Source: Treponema sp. JC4 (GTDB lineage Bacteria; Spirochaetota; Spirochaetia; Treponematales; Treponemataceae). From it: a stretch of DNA of 64,000 nucleotides. This document shows positions 36,118 to 44,027 of this stretch, in pieces. The position numbers and the translations under genes are program-made. Below the pieces are notes generated by a model that searched no databases, had not been told where the DNA came from, and saw only the letters and a program-made list of their open reading frames with translations. Positions within the stretch are counted from its first letter, which is position 1, and each line of letters starts with the position of its first letter. The stretch spans positions 62,001 to 126,000 of the forward strand of contig NZ_AJGU01000004.1 of NCBI RefSeq assembly GCF_000260795.1. Direction: 5' to 3'.

Positions 36118-36653
36118 AATTTATCCAGAAACATCTGCTGTGAAATTTCTCTTCCAGAAGGCAGAATATTAGAGTTTGTCTGAAGGCTTTTAAAAACTTC
36201 ATTGTCAATATATTTAAGAGTAAGAGGTTTTTCAAGAGTCATTGTAACGGCATCAGATTTCCAGGTTGCCATCTGTGGATTAATGTTATCCGGTTCGCCG
36301 TATTTTTCTTTTAAAGTAGTAAAAACGCTGTAATAATCCATGCGTTCCCGGTTCATATTGATTGTAATTATATAAAGTGAATCTTTTGAAAACTGAAACC
36401 AGCAGCGGGTAAGAAAATTGGAGCCAAGGCCTCGTTCTGCGTCTGTTTCTATTAAAACTCTGTTTTCGCCGGGAAGAAGAGAAACATCGCGGTCTCCGTG
36501 ATAGCCAAAATCTGTATCTTTCATAAGGGCATCTTTTGTTTCATCAAGGGTCATGCCAAGATGAATATCCTTAAAGCCGTCCGGAACTTTATTCTGAGCA
36601 AAAAGAGGAATAATAAGAATAAGAAGGGCAAGAAATCCTATAGATTTTTTCAT
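36114..36653 (-). CDS. Exported protein of unknown function
   Basis: The 179-aa product starts MKKSIGFLALLILIIPLFAQ, a signal peptide likely cut after the Ala. The mature part (VPDGFKDIHLGMTLDETKDA... YSVFTTLKEKYGEPDNINPQ... ATWKSDAVTMTLEK) has the layout of small periplasmic proteins that begin with a F-IHLGMS-like segment, but I cannot name the family. It is co-transcribed with the DUF192 gene and lies 31 bp after murB on the same strand. Confidence 0.75.
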   Translation of the reverse strand: MKKSIGFLALLILIIPLFAQNKVPDGFKDIHLGMTLDETKDALMKDTDFGYHGDRDVSLLPGENRVLIETDAERGLGSNFLTRCWFQFSKDSLYIITINMNRERMDYYSVFTTLKEKYGEPDNINPQMATWKSDAVTMTLEKPLTLKYIDNEVFKSLQTNSNILPSGREISQQMFLDKL

Positions 36654-36684
36654 ATTCTGATTATCGGAGGATAAAAAATATTTT

Positions 36685-37668
36685 TTACAGGAAAATAATT
36701 TCTGTTTCCAGCTGGAAGCCGAACTTTTCCTTTACTTTTTCCTGAGCGAGCTCTACAAGAGCCTTTACGTCGGCAGCACGAGCATTTTCAACATTGATGA
36801 TAAAGTTTCCGTGGAAAGGGGCAATTTGGGCGCCGCCAATCTGACTGCCTTTTAAGCCGCATTCGTCTATAAGTTTTCCGCTAGGGGCACCAAAGTCGTG
36901 GTTGTTTTTAAAAACTGACCCTGCGCTTGGATATTTGAAGTGTCCTTTTTCCAGACGTTCAAGAGTATATCTGCGGCTTCTTTTTGCAATTTGCATTTTG
37001 GCATCACCATGAAGACGCTTTAAGAGGAAGGTTACTGTTGTTACAAAACGCTTGTTGTTCTGGAAGGGTGATTTTTTATAATCCCAGTCCTGCAAGTTTA
37101 TGCGGTCATGATGAAGGGGAATGTCCGGGTCAGAATAATCCATCCAGGTGTAATAAAAAATCAGGTCGGAAATGGATTTTTCAAAGCAGCGGGCATTCAT
37201 AAAAGCGGCCCCGCCTACGGTTCCAGGAAGACCTGCAAATTCTTCTGCTCCGCTTAAATCATTTTTAATACAAAAATCTACAAGCTGGGCCATTGGAGTT
37301 CCGGAAAAACAGGTAACTAGAACATCGTCTTTCTGGAAGTCGTATGGTTCAAAATCTTCCGGCAGGTCGCCTTTTGGGAAAATCATTGCGTCACTGAAGT
37401 TGCGGGAAGAAAGAATTACGCCTTTAAAATCCTCATCCGGGAAAACAAGGTTTGAAGCGCCGCCTACAATAAAAAATGGAAGCTTTTGTGCAAGAATGCG
37501 GCGCAGGGTAAGCTGGAAGGAATAATAATCGGTTGGGGCAACAAAAACGCGGGCATTGGCTCCAATCTTAAAAGTGGATTTTTGAGCCAGAGGTTCGTTT
37601 TCTGTGATTGTGCCCTTAAAGTTATCGTGATTTTTTATGTATTCAACAAAGCTTGAAAAGTCTTCCAT
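36685..37668 (-). CDS. murB: UDP-N-acetylenolpyruvoylglucosamine reductase
   Basis: NADPH- and FAD-dependent reduction that completes UDP-N-acetylmuramic acid in peptidoglycan synthesis. The 327-aa protein has the FAD-binding segments TFKIGANARVFVAPT and LPFFIVGGASNLVFPDEDFK, LPGTVGGAAFMNARCF, and the catalytic-Ser motif YPSAGSVFKN, with LIDECGLKGSQIGGAQIAPF near the end. The predicted promoter places the start exactly on the A of the ATG, and no Shine-Dalgarno exists, so the message may be leaderless. It is divergent from cysS. Confidence 0.95.
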   Translation of the reverse strand: MEDFSSFVEYIKNHDNFKGTITENEPLAQKSTFKIGANARVFVAPTDYYSFQLTLRRILAQKLPFFIVGGASNLVFPDEDFKGVILSSRNFSDAMIFPKGDLPEDFEPYDFQKDDVLVTCFSGTPMAQLVDFCIKNDLSGAEEFAGLPGTVGGAAFMNARCFEKSISDLIFYYTWMDYSDPDIPLHHDRINLQDWDYKKSPFQNNKRFVTTVTFLLKRLHGDAKMQIAKRSRRYTLERLEKGHFKYPSAGSVFKNNHDFGAPSGKLIDECGLKGSQIGGAQIAPFHGNFIINVENARAADVKALVELAQEKVKEKFGFQLETEIIFL

Positions 37669-37674
37669 ATTTTA

Positions 37675-37703
37675 ATTTTAATGAAAAAACTGATTCAGGG
37701 CAA
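37675..37703 (-). promoter_or_regulatory. Promoter of murB, predicted leaderless
   Basis: On the reverse strand TTGCCC (37703-37698) and TAAAAT (37680-37675) are 17 bp apart. Position +1 would be 37668, the first base of the murB ATG. The minus-35 box is part of the left arm of the 12-bp inverted repeat described next. Confidence 0.5.
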
Positions 37704-37787
37704 ACGCATAAAAGATTTATCTAAAAAAATGGCTCCCACTTTGCTCCCTCGCGCCAGTTTTCTTTAAATAATGCAATGCGTTTGCCC
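37698..37787. repeat. Inverted repeat providing both divergent minus-35 boxes, with an embedded element remnant
   Basis: GGGCAAACGCAT (37698-37709) and ATGCGTTTGCCC (37776-37787) are perfect inverted copies 66 bp apart. Each carries TTGCCC reading outward, the minus-35 box of murB on one side and cysS on the other. Between them lies a shortened copy of the 140-bp element (37731-37755). Confidence 0.7.
37731..37755 (-). repeat. Internally deleted copy of the 140-bp three-arm element
   Basis: GGCTCCC (37731-37737) and CTCCCTCGCGCC (37744-37755) are the reverse complements of the two ends of the full element, joined by six unrelated bases. Everything between the terminal stem strands is gone. 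Orientation is opposite to the three full copies. Confidence 0.65.
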
Positions 37788-37810
37788 AGAGCTTGGATTT
37801 TAGGTATAAT
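37782..37810 (+). promoter_or_regulatory. Promoter of cysS
   Basis: TTGCCC (37782-37787) and TATAAT (37805-37810) with a 17-bp spacer; predicted start 37817, leaving 15 nt with AGAGG before the ATG. Confidence 0.65.
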
Positions 37811-37831
37811 AGAGTAATTTAGAGGTAAAAA

Positions 37832-39382
37832 ATGAGTTTAAGATTGTATAACACTATGGGACGCAAGATGGAGGAATTCCATCCTATTACTGAAGGCCAC
37901 GTTGGTTTTTATGGCTGCGGTCCTACAGTTTACAATTATGCGCATATTGGAAATCTTCGCGCTTACGTTTTTCTGGACATTCTTGATAAGACTTTGACTT
38001 TGCTTGGTTATGACATCAAGCACGTAATGAATATTACAGACGTTGGACATTTGACCGGCGACGGTGATGACGGCGAGGACAAGATGAAAAAATCTGCTGA
38101 GGAACGTCATCAGTCGGTTCTGGAAGTTGCGCGTTTTTATACAGACGCTTTTATGAAGGATATTGATGCTTTGAATATCCGTCACCCGGACGTAATCTGT
38201 AAGGCAACTGAGCACATTCAGGAAATGATTGAGCTGATTAAAAAGATTGAAGCAAACGGTCACACCTATATGGCAGGCGGAAACCTTTATTTTGATATTT
38301 CTACTTACCCGGATTACGGAAAGCTTGCTAACCTCAACCTTGATGAGCTCAAAGCTGGAGCTGGAAAACGTAAGGTTGTAGTTGTTGATGAAAACAAGCG
38401 CAATCCAGGCGACTTTGTACTCTGGTTTACAAATTCAAAGTTTGAAGATCAGGCTATGACCTGGGACAGCCCTTGGGGACGCGGATATCCTGGATGGCAT
38501 ATTGAATGTTCTGCAATGAGCATGAAATATCTTGGAAAGCACATTGATATTCACACAGGTGGAATTGACCACGTGCCTGTTCACCATACAAACGAAATTG
38601 CCCAGAGTGAAGGAAGCTTTACTCCAGAAGAAGCAGCCCAGGGACCTTGGGTAAAATACTGGCTGCACAACGAATTCCTTATTCTTGAAGGCGGAAAGAT
38701 GAGTAAGTCCAGCGGGCACTTTATTACCCTGCAGACTTCTCTTCCGGCAGAAAAGGGCTTCAGTTTGAAAGACAAGGGTTTTGAACCTCTTGATTACCGC
38801 TTCTTCCTTTTGGGCGGTCACTACAGAAAGCAGCTGATTTTCTCTCTGGATGCGCTTGAGTCGGCTAAGAACGGACGTGCTGCTTTGAATGCCCGCGTTG
38901 CAAAATTGATTGCCCGCGCAAATGATGAAGAAAAACTTGGACTCACAAAAGAAAACTTTGCAGAAGTCCTTGGAAAAATAAATTACGACAGCGAAAACTT
39001 TGAAAAGTTTAAGCAGGGCTTGGAAAACGATCTTGCAACTCCTGTTGCTATGGCTGCAATTCAGAAGGAAGCTCAGGCTAAGGGTGGCGTAAAGGCAAGT
39101 GACGCTTTGGCTTCAATTTTGAAGATGGATGCAGTTTTGAGCCTTGATGTAATTAAGAATGCCTTTGACGTTCTTGAAAAACAGCAGAAAATTAATTCTA
39201 CTCCGGCTGCGGATGACCACGCAGGTGACCCTGAAGCAGAAGAGATAAACTCTCTGGTTGCAGAAAGAACTGCAGCAAAGAAGAATAAGGATTTTGCCCG
39301 CGCAGATGAGATTCGTAATCAGCTGAGTGCAAGAGGAATTACTATCGTAGACGGCCCGAATGGAGCTGTGTGGCACCGATAA
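37832..39382 (+). CDS. cysS: Cysteinyl-tRNA synthetase
   Basis: A class I synthetase of 516 aa. The HIGH-type motif is YNYAHIGNLRAYVF, preceded by the zinc Cys in GCGPTVYN; later zinc ligands lie in GWHIECSAMS and HHTNEIAQSE; the KMSKS loop is GGKMSKSSGHFIT. The C-terminal helical DALR-like domain ends with ADEIRNQLSARGITIVDGPN. A short acidic insertion (about 440-470) lies before it. It is divergent from murB. Confidence 0.97.
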   Translation: MSLRLYNTMGRKMEEFHPITEGHVGFYGCGPTVYNYAHIGNLRAYVFLDILDKTLTLLGYDIKHVMNITDVGHLTGDGDDGEDKMKKSAEERHQSVLEVARFYTDAFMKDIDALNIRHPDVICKATEHIQEMIELIKKIEANGHTYMAGGNLYFDISTYPDYGKLANLNLDELKAGAGKRKVVVVDENKRNPGDFVLWFTNSKFEDQAMTWDSPWGRGYPGWHIECSAMSMKYLGKHIDIHTGGIDHVPVHHTNEIAQSEGSFTPEEAAQGPWVKYWLHNEFLILEGGKMSKSSGHFITLQTSLPAEKGFSLKDKGFEPLDYRFFLLGGHYRKQLIFSLDALESAKNGRAALNARVAKLIARANDEEKLGLTKENFAEVLGKINYDSENFEKFKQGLENDLATPVAMAAIQKEAQAKGGVKASDALASILKMDAVLSLDVIKNAFDVLEKQQKINSTPAADDHAGDPEAEEINSLVAERTAAKKNKDFARADEIRNQLSARGITIVDGPNGAVWHR

Positions 39383-39387
39383 TGGGT

Positions 39388-39495
39388 AGATGCGCAAGCG
39401 ATGTGAAGCCCCGAAGTACGTAAGCAAGCGTTAGCTTGCGTCGTATGAGCGGTAGCGAAGGGCGTAACGTAGCGACCCGACAGGGATGCGCCAAA
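39388..39495. repeat. GC-rich intergenic repeat after cysS
   Basis: The block contains GCAAGC-GTTA-GCTTGC (about 39423-39438) within longer flanking pairing, and the words TGAGCGGTAGCGAAG and GCGACCCG...GGGAT that recur near 15.2 kb. It is GC-rich against an AT-rich surround. It may serve as a transcription terminator or be a repeat relic; no coding frame is supported. Confidence 0.5.
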
Positions 39496-39539
39496 ATTAT
39501 GTAACCATCGTTTGGATTTTTTTGTTTTAATAATGCAAT

Positions 39540-39572
39540 CATGCAATTTCAAAAAAAATTGAAATCGGCATG
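39540..39572 (+). promoter_or_regulatory. Palindromic operator candidate before the sigma-factor gene
   Basis: CATGC (39540-39544) and GCATG (39568-39572) flank ATTTCAA (39546-39552) and TTGAAAT (39559-39565), a composite dyad 20 bp before the GTG start. Just upstream ATGCAAT occurs twice in tandem. It could be an operator for autoregulation of the sigma/anti-sigma operon. Confidence 0.45.
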
Positions 39573-39591
39573 TAACTTTTAGGGGATTTCC

Positions 39592-40158
39592 GTGTTTTAT
39601 AATGCAGTAGAAAGTCAGACAGATAATACTCCGCTTAATGCCGGAAATCCTGTGGATTTTAAAAAGATTTATGATGCTTCTATGATGATGCTTTTTAAAA
39701 TCTGCTACCGGATTGTGAATGACGAGGAAGCGGCCGAGGATTTAGCTCATGATTCTTTAATCAAGGCTAATGAAAAGGCAATTGTCTTTCCTTCAATTAA
39801 TGACGCAAAATACTGGCTTATCAGGGTTAGTAAAAATGCGGCATTGAACTACGTTAAACGCAAGGAGCGGGAACGTAAGGCTTACGAAAAGGCTTTGTAT
39901 GAAGACCACCGCAAGTCTGAATCTGGTGAAACTGACCTTCTGAAAAAAGAATCTGTTGATAAGGCAAGGGAGGCTTTGAAAAAGCTGCCTGAGCATTTGC
40001 AGGAAGTTGTAATTCTGCGTGAGTACACTGAGTTGAACTACAAGGAAATTGGGCGTGTGCTTGGAATTACAGAAGGCAATGTAAAGGTAAGAATTTTCAG
40101 GGCCAGGGAGCAACTTATTAAATTAATAGGAGAGGAAAATGTCTTTTTGCCCGAGTAA
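39592..40158 (+). CDS. ECF-type RNA polymerase sigma factor
   Basis: The 188-aa protein has region 2 (FKKIYDASMMMLFKICYRIV, then NDEEAAEDLAHDSLIKANEK, with the DLAHD-like polymerase-binding motif) and region 4 (LPEHLQEVVILREYTELNYK EIGRVLGITEGNVKVRIFRA split here for length). No region 3 is present, as in ECF factors. It starts with GTG after AGGGG. The end overlaps the anti-sigma gene by 20 nt, and a palindrome lies just upstream. The regulon is unknown. Confidence 0.93.
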   Translation: MFYNAVESQTDNTPLNAGNPVDFKKIYDASMMMLFKICYRIVNDEEAAEDLAHDSLIKANEKAIVFPSINDAKYWLIRVSKNAALNYVKRKERERKAYEKALYEDHRKSESGETDLLKKESVDKAREALKKLPEHLQEVVILREYTELNYKEIGRVLGITEGNVKVRIFRAREQLIKLIGEENVFLPE

Positions 40159-40867
40159 AGATATTCATTCTGTTTATTTGGATAAGGAACTGCCGGAAAT
40201 TTATAAGGCAGAGTATGAGTCTCATATTGCTTCATGCCCAAAGTGCAAGGCGGAACTGGAAAAACTTCGTGGTTTGCGCGCGCTTCTGGCATCTGATGCT
40301 GATTCGCTTAACCCTTCTGCCGACTTTTTAGATAAATCTTACGAGCGGCTCATGATTAAAATGAGTTATGCTAAAAATACCGGTAAAAAATCGGAATCAA
40401 AAGTTAATTTCCGAACTATTACTTATGCAGTCAGTGGTCTTGCTGCTGCGGCTATTCTTGCTGTAGTGCTTCCTCTGCGTGCGGGTAACGCTCCTGCTGC
40501 CGGCTCTTCTTCTATTGCTTCTACTCAGCTTTCTGCTTTGGGACAGAATGCTTCTACAGCTACATCCTTTACTCCGGCTGCAAACAATGTTTCCTTTAAC
40601 AGTGGAAATGATATGGTGATTTCGGGTAATATTAATGAGTCAGTTTTGTCGTCGCATGGTCACGGCGGAAGAAATGCTCAAGCCCAGATTCAGAATGTAA
40701 GCGCAAATGCTAATCCTGGTAAAATAATGAAAGGGGTTGAAGTTCTTCGTCCTGATTTTGATGAAAACGAGACAATCTCAATTAAAATTACTTTGCCGGG
40801 TATGAACTCTGTTCCTGTTACTGCAGAAATCCAGCTGCCTGCCGAAGTAATGTCGGGTAGATTTTAG
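40139..40867 (+). CDS. Membrane-anchored zinc-containing anti-sigma factor
   Basis: The 242-aa protein starts with a ZAS-type motif, His29-x3-Cys33-x2-Cys36 (HIASCPKCKAELEKL), which binds and holds ECF sigma factors. One membrane helix spans about 93-114 (TYAVSGLAAAAILAVVLPL). The outer part is Ser/Ala/Asn-rich and ends in a short beta-like domain (ETISIKITLPGMNSVPVTAE). It overlaps the sigma gene by 20 nt and its stop shares a base with the next start, so all three genes are one operon. The signal that releases the sigma factor is unknown. Confidence 0.88.
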   Translation: MSFCPSKDIHSVYLDKELPEIYKAEYESHIASCPKCKAELEKLRGLRALLASDADSLNPSADFLDKSYERLMIKMSYAKNTGKKSESKVNFRTITYAVSGLAAAAILAVVLPLRAGNAPAAGSSSIASTQLSALGQNASTATSFTPAANNVSFNSGNDMVISGNINESVLSSHGHGGRNAQAQIQNVSANANPGKIMKGVEVLRPDFDENETISIKITLPGMNSVPVTAEIQLPAEVMSGRF

Positions 40868-42576
40868 TGGACTCTTCCAAAAAAACAAGTTATTTTCTGC
40901 GTAAATCTCCGCTGCTGCGTGTGCTGGTAGCGGTGCTTTTTATTTCTATAATTCTTTTTTCTTTTTATTTTATCAGTTTTACTACAAGACGGATTCCTCA
41001 GATTGATTCTATCGTGCCGCCGGTAGGTTCTCCGGGTGATGTTATTGTAATCAACGGAAAGAATTTTGGCGCTACCCGTGATATGAGTTATGTTGAAATT
41101 GCGGGTACCCGTATGACTGCCAGCTCTTATATTTCCTGGACAGACAGCAGTATTAAGCTGGTTCTTCCTTCTAACGTAAAAGATGGTCTGGTTTATGTAG
41201 GAATTAAGGATATGCGTTCAAATCCTTCGCTTTTTGCCAATGAGGTTGATATTCCTGTTCCTGTTACGACTGTAAAGCAGATAAGCCGCCCTGTAATATT
41301 GAAACTTTCTTCACTTAAGGTGAATGTTGGCGACCTGCTTACAATTTACGGAAACAATTTTGGTGATGCCCGCAATAATTCCCGGGTGCTTTTTACAATT
41401 GATTATAACCGCCGCCTTCGTGACTCTAATGTAAAGAATATTTCTTATTTTACAGAAAATATGGTTTGCGCTAACGAGGATGAGTTTGATTATATTTCCT
41501 GGTCTAATACGGAAATAAGCGTGATTGTGCCCGACGGTGCTTTTAGCGGCGTTGTTATGGTTGATACCGGCAAACAGCGTTCTGAGCCTATGGAGCTTAC
41601 TATAAGCGAAAGTGCGGGTGCAAAAACCTTTATCAACAAGAAGATTTATCTTTTGACTTATTCTGCTGATGTGGCTGATGTTGTCTGTGACGGTCTTTCA
41701 ACCTTGACTTTGCGGGCTCCTATTCCTTTTGAAACAGCTGCCCAGCCTAGAGTTGAAACAATTGAGGTAACTCCGATTCCTTCTTTGATGAAGTATCAGC
41801 ATGATATTATTCATCAGATTACAAAGACAAAGTCCAGCACAATCAAAAATGTGATGAATTATACTTTTGTTCTTCCTGTTTATGAAATTAATACAAATGT
41901 GATTGCTGAACGGGCTGGAAATTATTCTAAAGCTGATTCACGTCCTCTTTATGATCTTGGAACTGCTGCTGATTCTTTGATTCCGGCAAAAAATGCTGAT
42001 GTAATTGCCCTTGCTAGTCAGATTACGGGAAAAGAAAAGAATGCTTATAAAAAGGCAAAACTGATTTATGAGTATATGATTTCAAACTTTACTCTTCTGA
42101 AGAAGATGAGGAAGGGCGGAGCTGACCCGAAAGACCTGGTTTCTAAAAAACGCGGTGATGCTTATGATTTTGCTGTAATTTATACAGCTTTACTTCGTGC
42201 AAGCGGTATTCCGTGTTTGATGGATGCGGGAGTCTTAATCGGACAGGATTTGACGACTCAGCCTCACTGGTGGAACGAATTTTATCTGGAAAATTTCGGC
42301 TGGGTTCCGGTTGATGTTTCGCTGGGTGCGGGTTTAGAATATAAAAGCTGGGGTGATATTGAGATTCTGCCTAAGGAATATTATTTTGGTAATCTTGATT
42401 CGCACCGTGTTCTTTTCAGCCGCGGTTTGAATGAGCTTAAGCCTTTCAGCGTGGATAATAAGATTGTTCAGCAGCCTAGAAGTTTTGCCTTGCAGTCTAT
42501 CTGGGAAGAAGCGACAAGTAATGTAAGTAAATACAGCTCGTATTGGAGCACGCCGGTTGTAAAGGGTGTGTATTAG
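40867..42576 (+). CDS. Membrane-anchored TIG/IPT and transglutaminase-like protein, probably inactive
   Basis: The 569-aa protein has an N-terminal membrane anchor (about 17-38), two TIG/IPT immunoglobulin-like domains (about 44-130, VPPVGSPGDVIVINGKNFGA; about 138-245, KVNVGDLLTIYGNNFGDARN) and a transglutaminase-like domain (about 390-500). The catalytic triad is incomplete: where family members have Cys in G-x-C-x-D-F-A there is Ala432 (GDAYDFA), while His467 (HWWNEFY) and Asp483 (WVPVDVS) remain. It starts with GTG overlapping the anti-sigma stop. It may be a cell-surface binding protein or the sensor of this sigma system. Confidence 0.8.
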   Translation: MDSSKKTSYFLRKSPLLRVLVAVLFISIILFSFYFISFTTRRIPQIDSIVPPVGSPGDVIVINGKNFGATRDMSYVEIAGTRMTASSYISWTDSSIKLVLPSNVKDGLVYVGIKDMRSNPSLFANEVDIPVPVTTVKQISRPVILKLSSLKVNVGDLLTIYGNNFGDARNNSRVLFTIDYNRRLRDSNVKNISYFTENMVCANEDEFDYISWSNTEISVIVPDGAFSGVVMVDTGKQRSEPMELTISESAGAKTFINKKIYLLTYSADVADVVCDGLSTLTLRAPIPFETAAQPRVETIEVTPIPSLMKYQHDIIHQITKTKSSTIKNVMNYTFVLPVYEINTNVIAERAGNYSKADSRPLYDLGTAADSLIPAKNADVIALASQITGKEKNAYKKAKLIYEYMISNFTLLKKMRKGGADPKDLVSKKRGDAYDFAVIYTALLRASGIPCLMDAGVLIGQDLTTQPHWWNEFYLENFGWVPVDVSLGAGLEYKSWGDIEILPKEYYFGNLDSHRVLFSRGLNELKPFSVDNKIVQQPRSFALQSIWEEATSNVSKYSSYWSTPVVKGVY

Positions 42577-42590
42577 CAAAACCGAAGGCG

Positions 42591-42643
42591 TTTTCCTCTT
42601 AGCAGGGGACAGCGGGGGCGGCAATTAGCCTCCGCTAGGAAAA
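42591..42643. terminator. Hairpin between the sigma operon and the UMP kinase gene
   Basis: TTTTCCT (42591-42597) with AGGAAAA (42637-42643) surrounds the stem AGCGGGGGC (42611-42619)/GCCTCCGCT (42628-42636). The A/T-flanked GC stem could end transcription in either direction, though a pure T run is missing on the plus strand. Confidence 0.45.
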
Positions 42644-42668
42644 TATTCAATTGTAAGGAGATTTTTTT

Positions 42669-43367
42669 ATGACTAAAATTTTAAGTGTTGGTGGTTCAAT
42701 TATTGTTCCGGATAAGCCGGATACTGAGTTTTTGGGAAAGTTTATTTCTATGTGTACAGAATGGCTCAAGGAAGATAAGAGCCGTCGTTTGATTCTGGTT
42801 GCTGGTGGCGGAGCTCCTGCACGTGTATATCAGAACGGATACAAGGAAGTTTGCGAAAAAACTGGCGCTAACTTTGATGCAAATGCTGCTGACTGGATTG
42901 GAATTATGGCAACCCGCATTAATGCTCAGCTTTTGAAGGCAAGCTTTGGCGATTACTGCAAAAACGATGTTGTTTATAATCCTACTGATCCCGCTTTGAA
43001 GTTTGACGGTCAGGTGCTTGTTGCAAGCGGCTGGAAACCAGGATTTTCTACAGATACAGATGCTGTTTACCTTGGTGAAAAATTTGATGCAAAGACAATC
43101 GTAAATCTTTCTAATATTGATAAGGTTTATACTGATGACCCTCGCAAAAATCCAGATGCTAAGCCTCTTGATACTATCAGCTGGGAAGAATTCCGCAAGA
43201 TGGTTGGCGATGAATGGACTCCTGGAAAGAACTGTCCTTTCGACCCGATTGCTTCTAAAAAAGCAAGCGAACTTGGTATGAAGGTTATTTGTGCGGGCGG
43301 AAAGGATATTGAAAATATTAAAAAGATTTTGAACGATAACGAATATTTTGGAACTACAATAGGATAA
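42669..43367 (+). CDS. pyrH: UMP kinase, archaeal-type PyrH family
   Basis: The 232-aa amino-acid-kinase-fold protein phosphorylates UMP to UDP. Features: VGGSIIVPDKPDTEF at the N-terminus, LVAGGGAPARVYQNGYKEV, GWKPGFSTDTDAVYLGEKF and the nucleotide-binding VNLSNIDKVYTDDPRKNPDA. The sequence resembles the archaeal/spirochaete branch more than E. coli PyrH. TAAGGAG precedes the ATG. It stands alone, not beside tsf or frr as is common. Confidence 0.85.
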   Translation: MTKILSVGGSIIVPDKPDTEFLGKFISMCTEWLKEDKSRRLILVAGGGAPARVYQNGYKEVCEKTGANFDANAADWIGIMATRINAQLLKASFGDYCKNDVVYNPTDPALKFDGQVLVASGWKPGFSTDTDAVYLGEKFDAKTIVNLSNIDKVYTDDPRKNPDAKPLDTISWEEFRKMVGDEWTPGKNCPFDPIASKKASELGMKVICAGGKDIENIKKILNDNEYFGTTIG

Positions 43368-43388
43368 TATTTATTATAAACTGTAACT

Positions 43389-43528
43389 GGCGCGAGGGAG
43401 TGTAGCGTGGTTCAAAAACACTCTGATTGTTGTGACCGCGAAAGCGGTCAGTCTGATGGTTTCTTTGCAACAATCAGCGTGTAGCGCGATATCGCGCGGT
43501 TTTGAACCACGCTACACGACCGGGAGCC
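43389..43528 (+). repeat. 140-bp three-arm structured element, copy A
   Basis: Arm P1: end GGC/GCC plus the perfect 17-bp stem TGTAGCGTGGTTCAAAA (43401-43417)/TTTTGAACCACGCTACA (43500-43516). Arm P2: CTGATTGTTG (43423-43432)/CAACAATCAG (43468-43477), extended by ACAC/GTGT, capped by GACCGC-GAAA-GCGGTC (43434-43449). Arm P3: GCGCG-ATAT-CGCGC (43484-43497). It lies between the convergent pyrH and glucosaminidase genes. Copies C and B are at 45255 and 58574, each exactly 140 bp. Confidence 0.85.
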
Positions 43529-43556
43529 GGTTGTAGTTAAAATTATATTGCTTAAA

Positions 43557-44027
43557 TTAATATTGTCTTTCCAATTCCTGCAGCAGCCGTTCAATTTTGG
43601 CGGCGTAGTTGGGGTCGGTGGCCCAGGTGCCGGTAAGTCCGAAAATATCAGTAACGAGCTTGGTTTTGTGAACCCAGTTATAGCGGGGATCAACAAGCTC
43701 GTTTTTTAATTTAACCTCTTCTGTTGTGGAATAGGCCTGAAGGTGCTGGATATGGGCGCGGACTCCAATTTCTTTTGTTTCAAAACGTTCGCCAGGCTGT
43801 TCAGGACCAAGAGCGCCAAGTCCGCAGTAGTTATGCCATTCCGGCTGCACAAGATTTCCAAAGCGCAAAAAGCCTGTTTCAAGGCACATCTGAGAAAAAG
43901 CAATATCAGAATTAATTCCTTCCATTCCGGCTTCATCAATGTAAAGCTGGGCAAAATCCTTTATTTCCTGGTAATCGGCCTCAGGATTGTGGGCAATAAA
44001 AAGACTTGCAAGCTGGCCGGCACTCAT
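43557..44027 (-). CDS. Glucosaminidase-domain protein (intact frame; true N-terminus displaced by a frameshift)
   Basis: The 156-aa open frame is a peptidoglycan-hydrolase domain of the endo-beta-N-acetylglucosaminidase type: SDIAFSQMCLETGFLRFGNL with the catalytic-position Glu, HNYCGLGALGPEQPGERFET, GVRAHIQHLQAYST and TDIFGLTGTWATDPNYAAKI. The first ATG of this frame, at 44027, is not the natural start: the frame continues upstream through a lipoprotein signal that is out of frame with the only good ATG, at 44158. It probably acts in the periplasm on cell-wall turnover. Confidence 0.8.
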   Translation of the reverse strand: MSAGQLASLFIAHNPEADYQEIKDFAQLYIDEAGMEGINSDIAFSQMCLETGFLRFGNLVQPEWHNYCGLGALGPEQPGERFETKEIGVRAHIQHLQAYSTTEEVKLKNELVDPRYNWVHKTKLVTDIFGLTGTWATDPNYAAKIERLLQELERQY

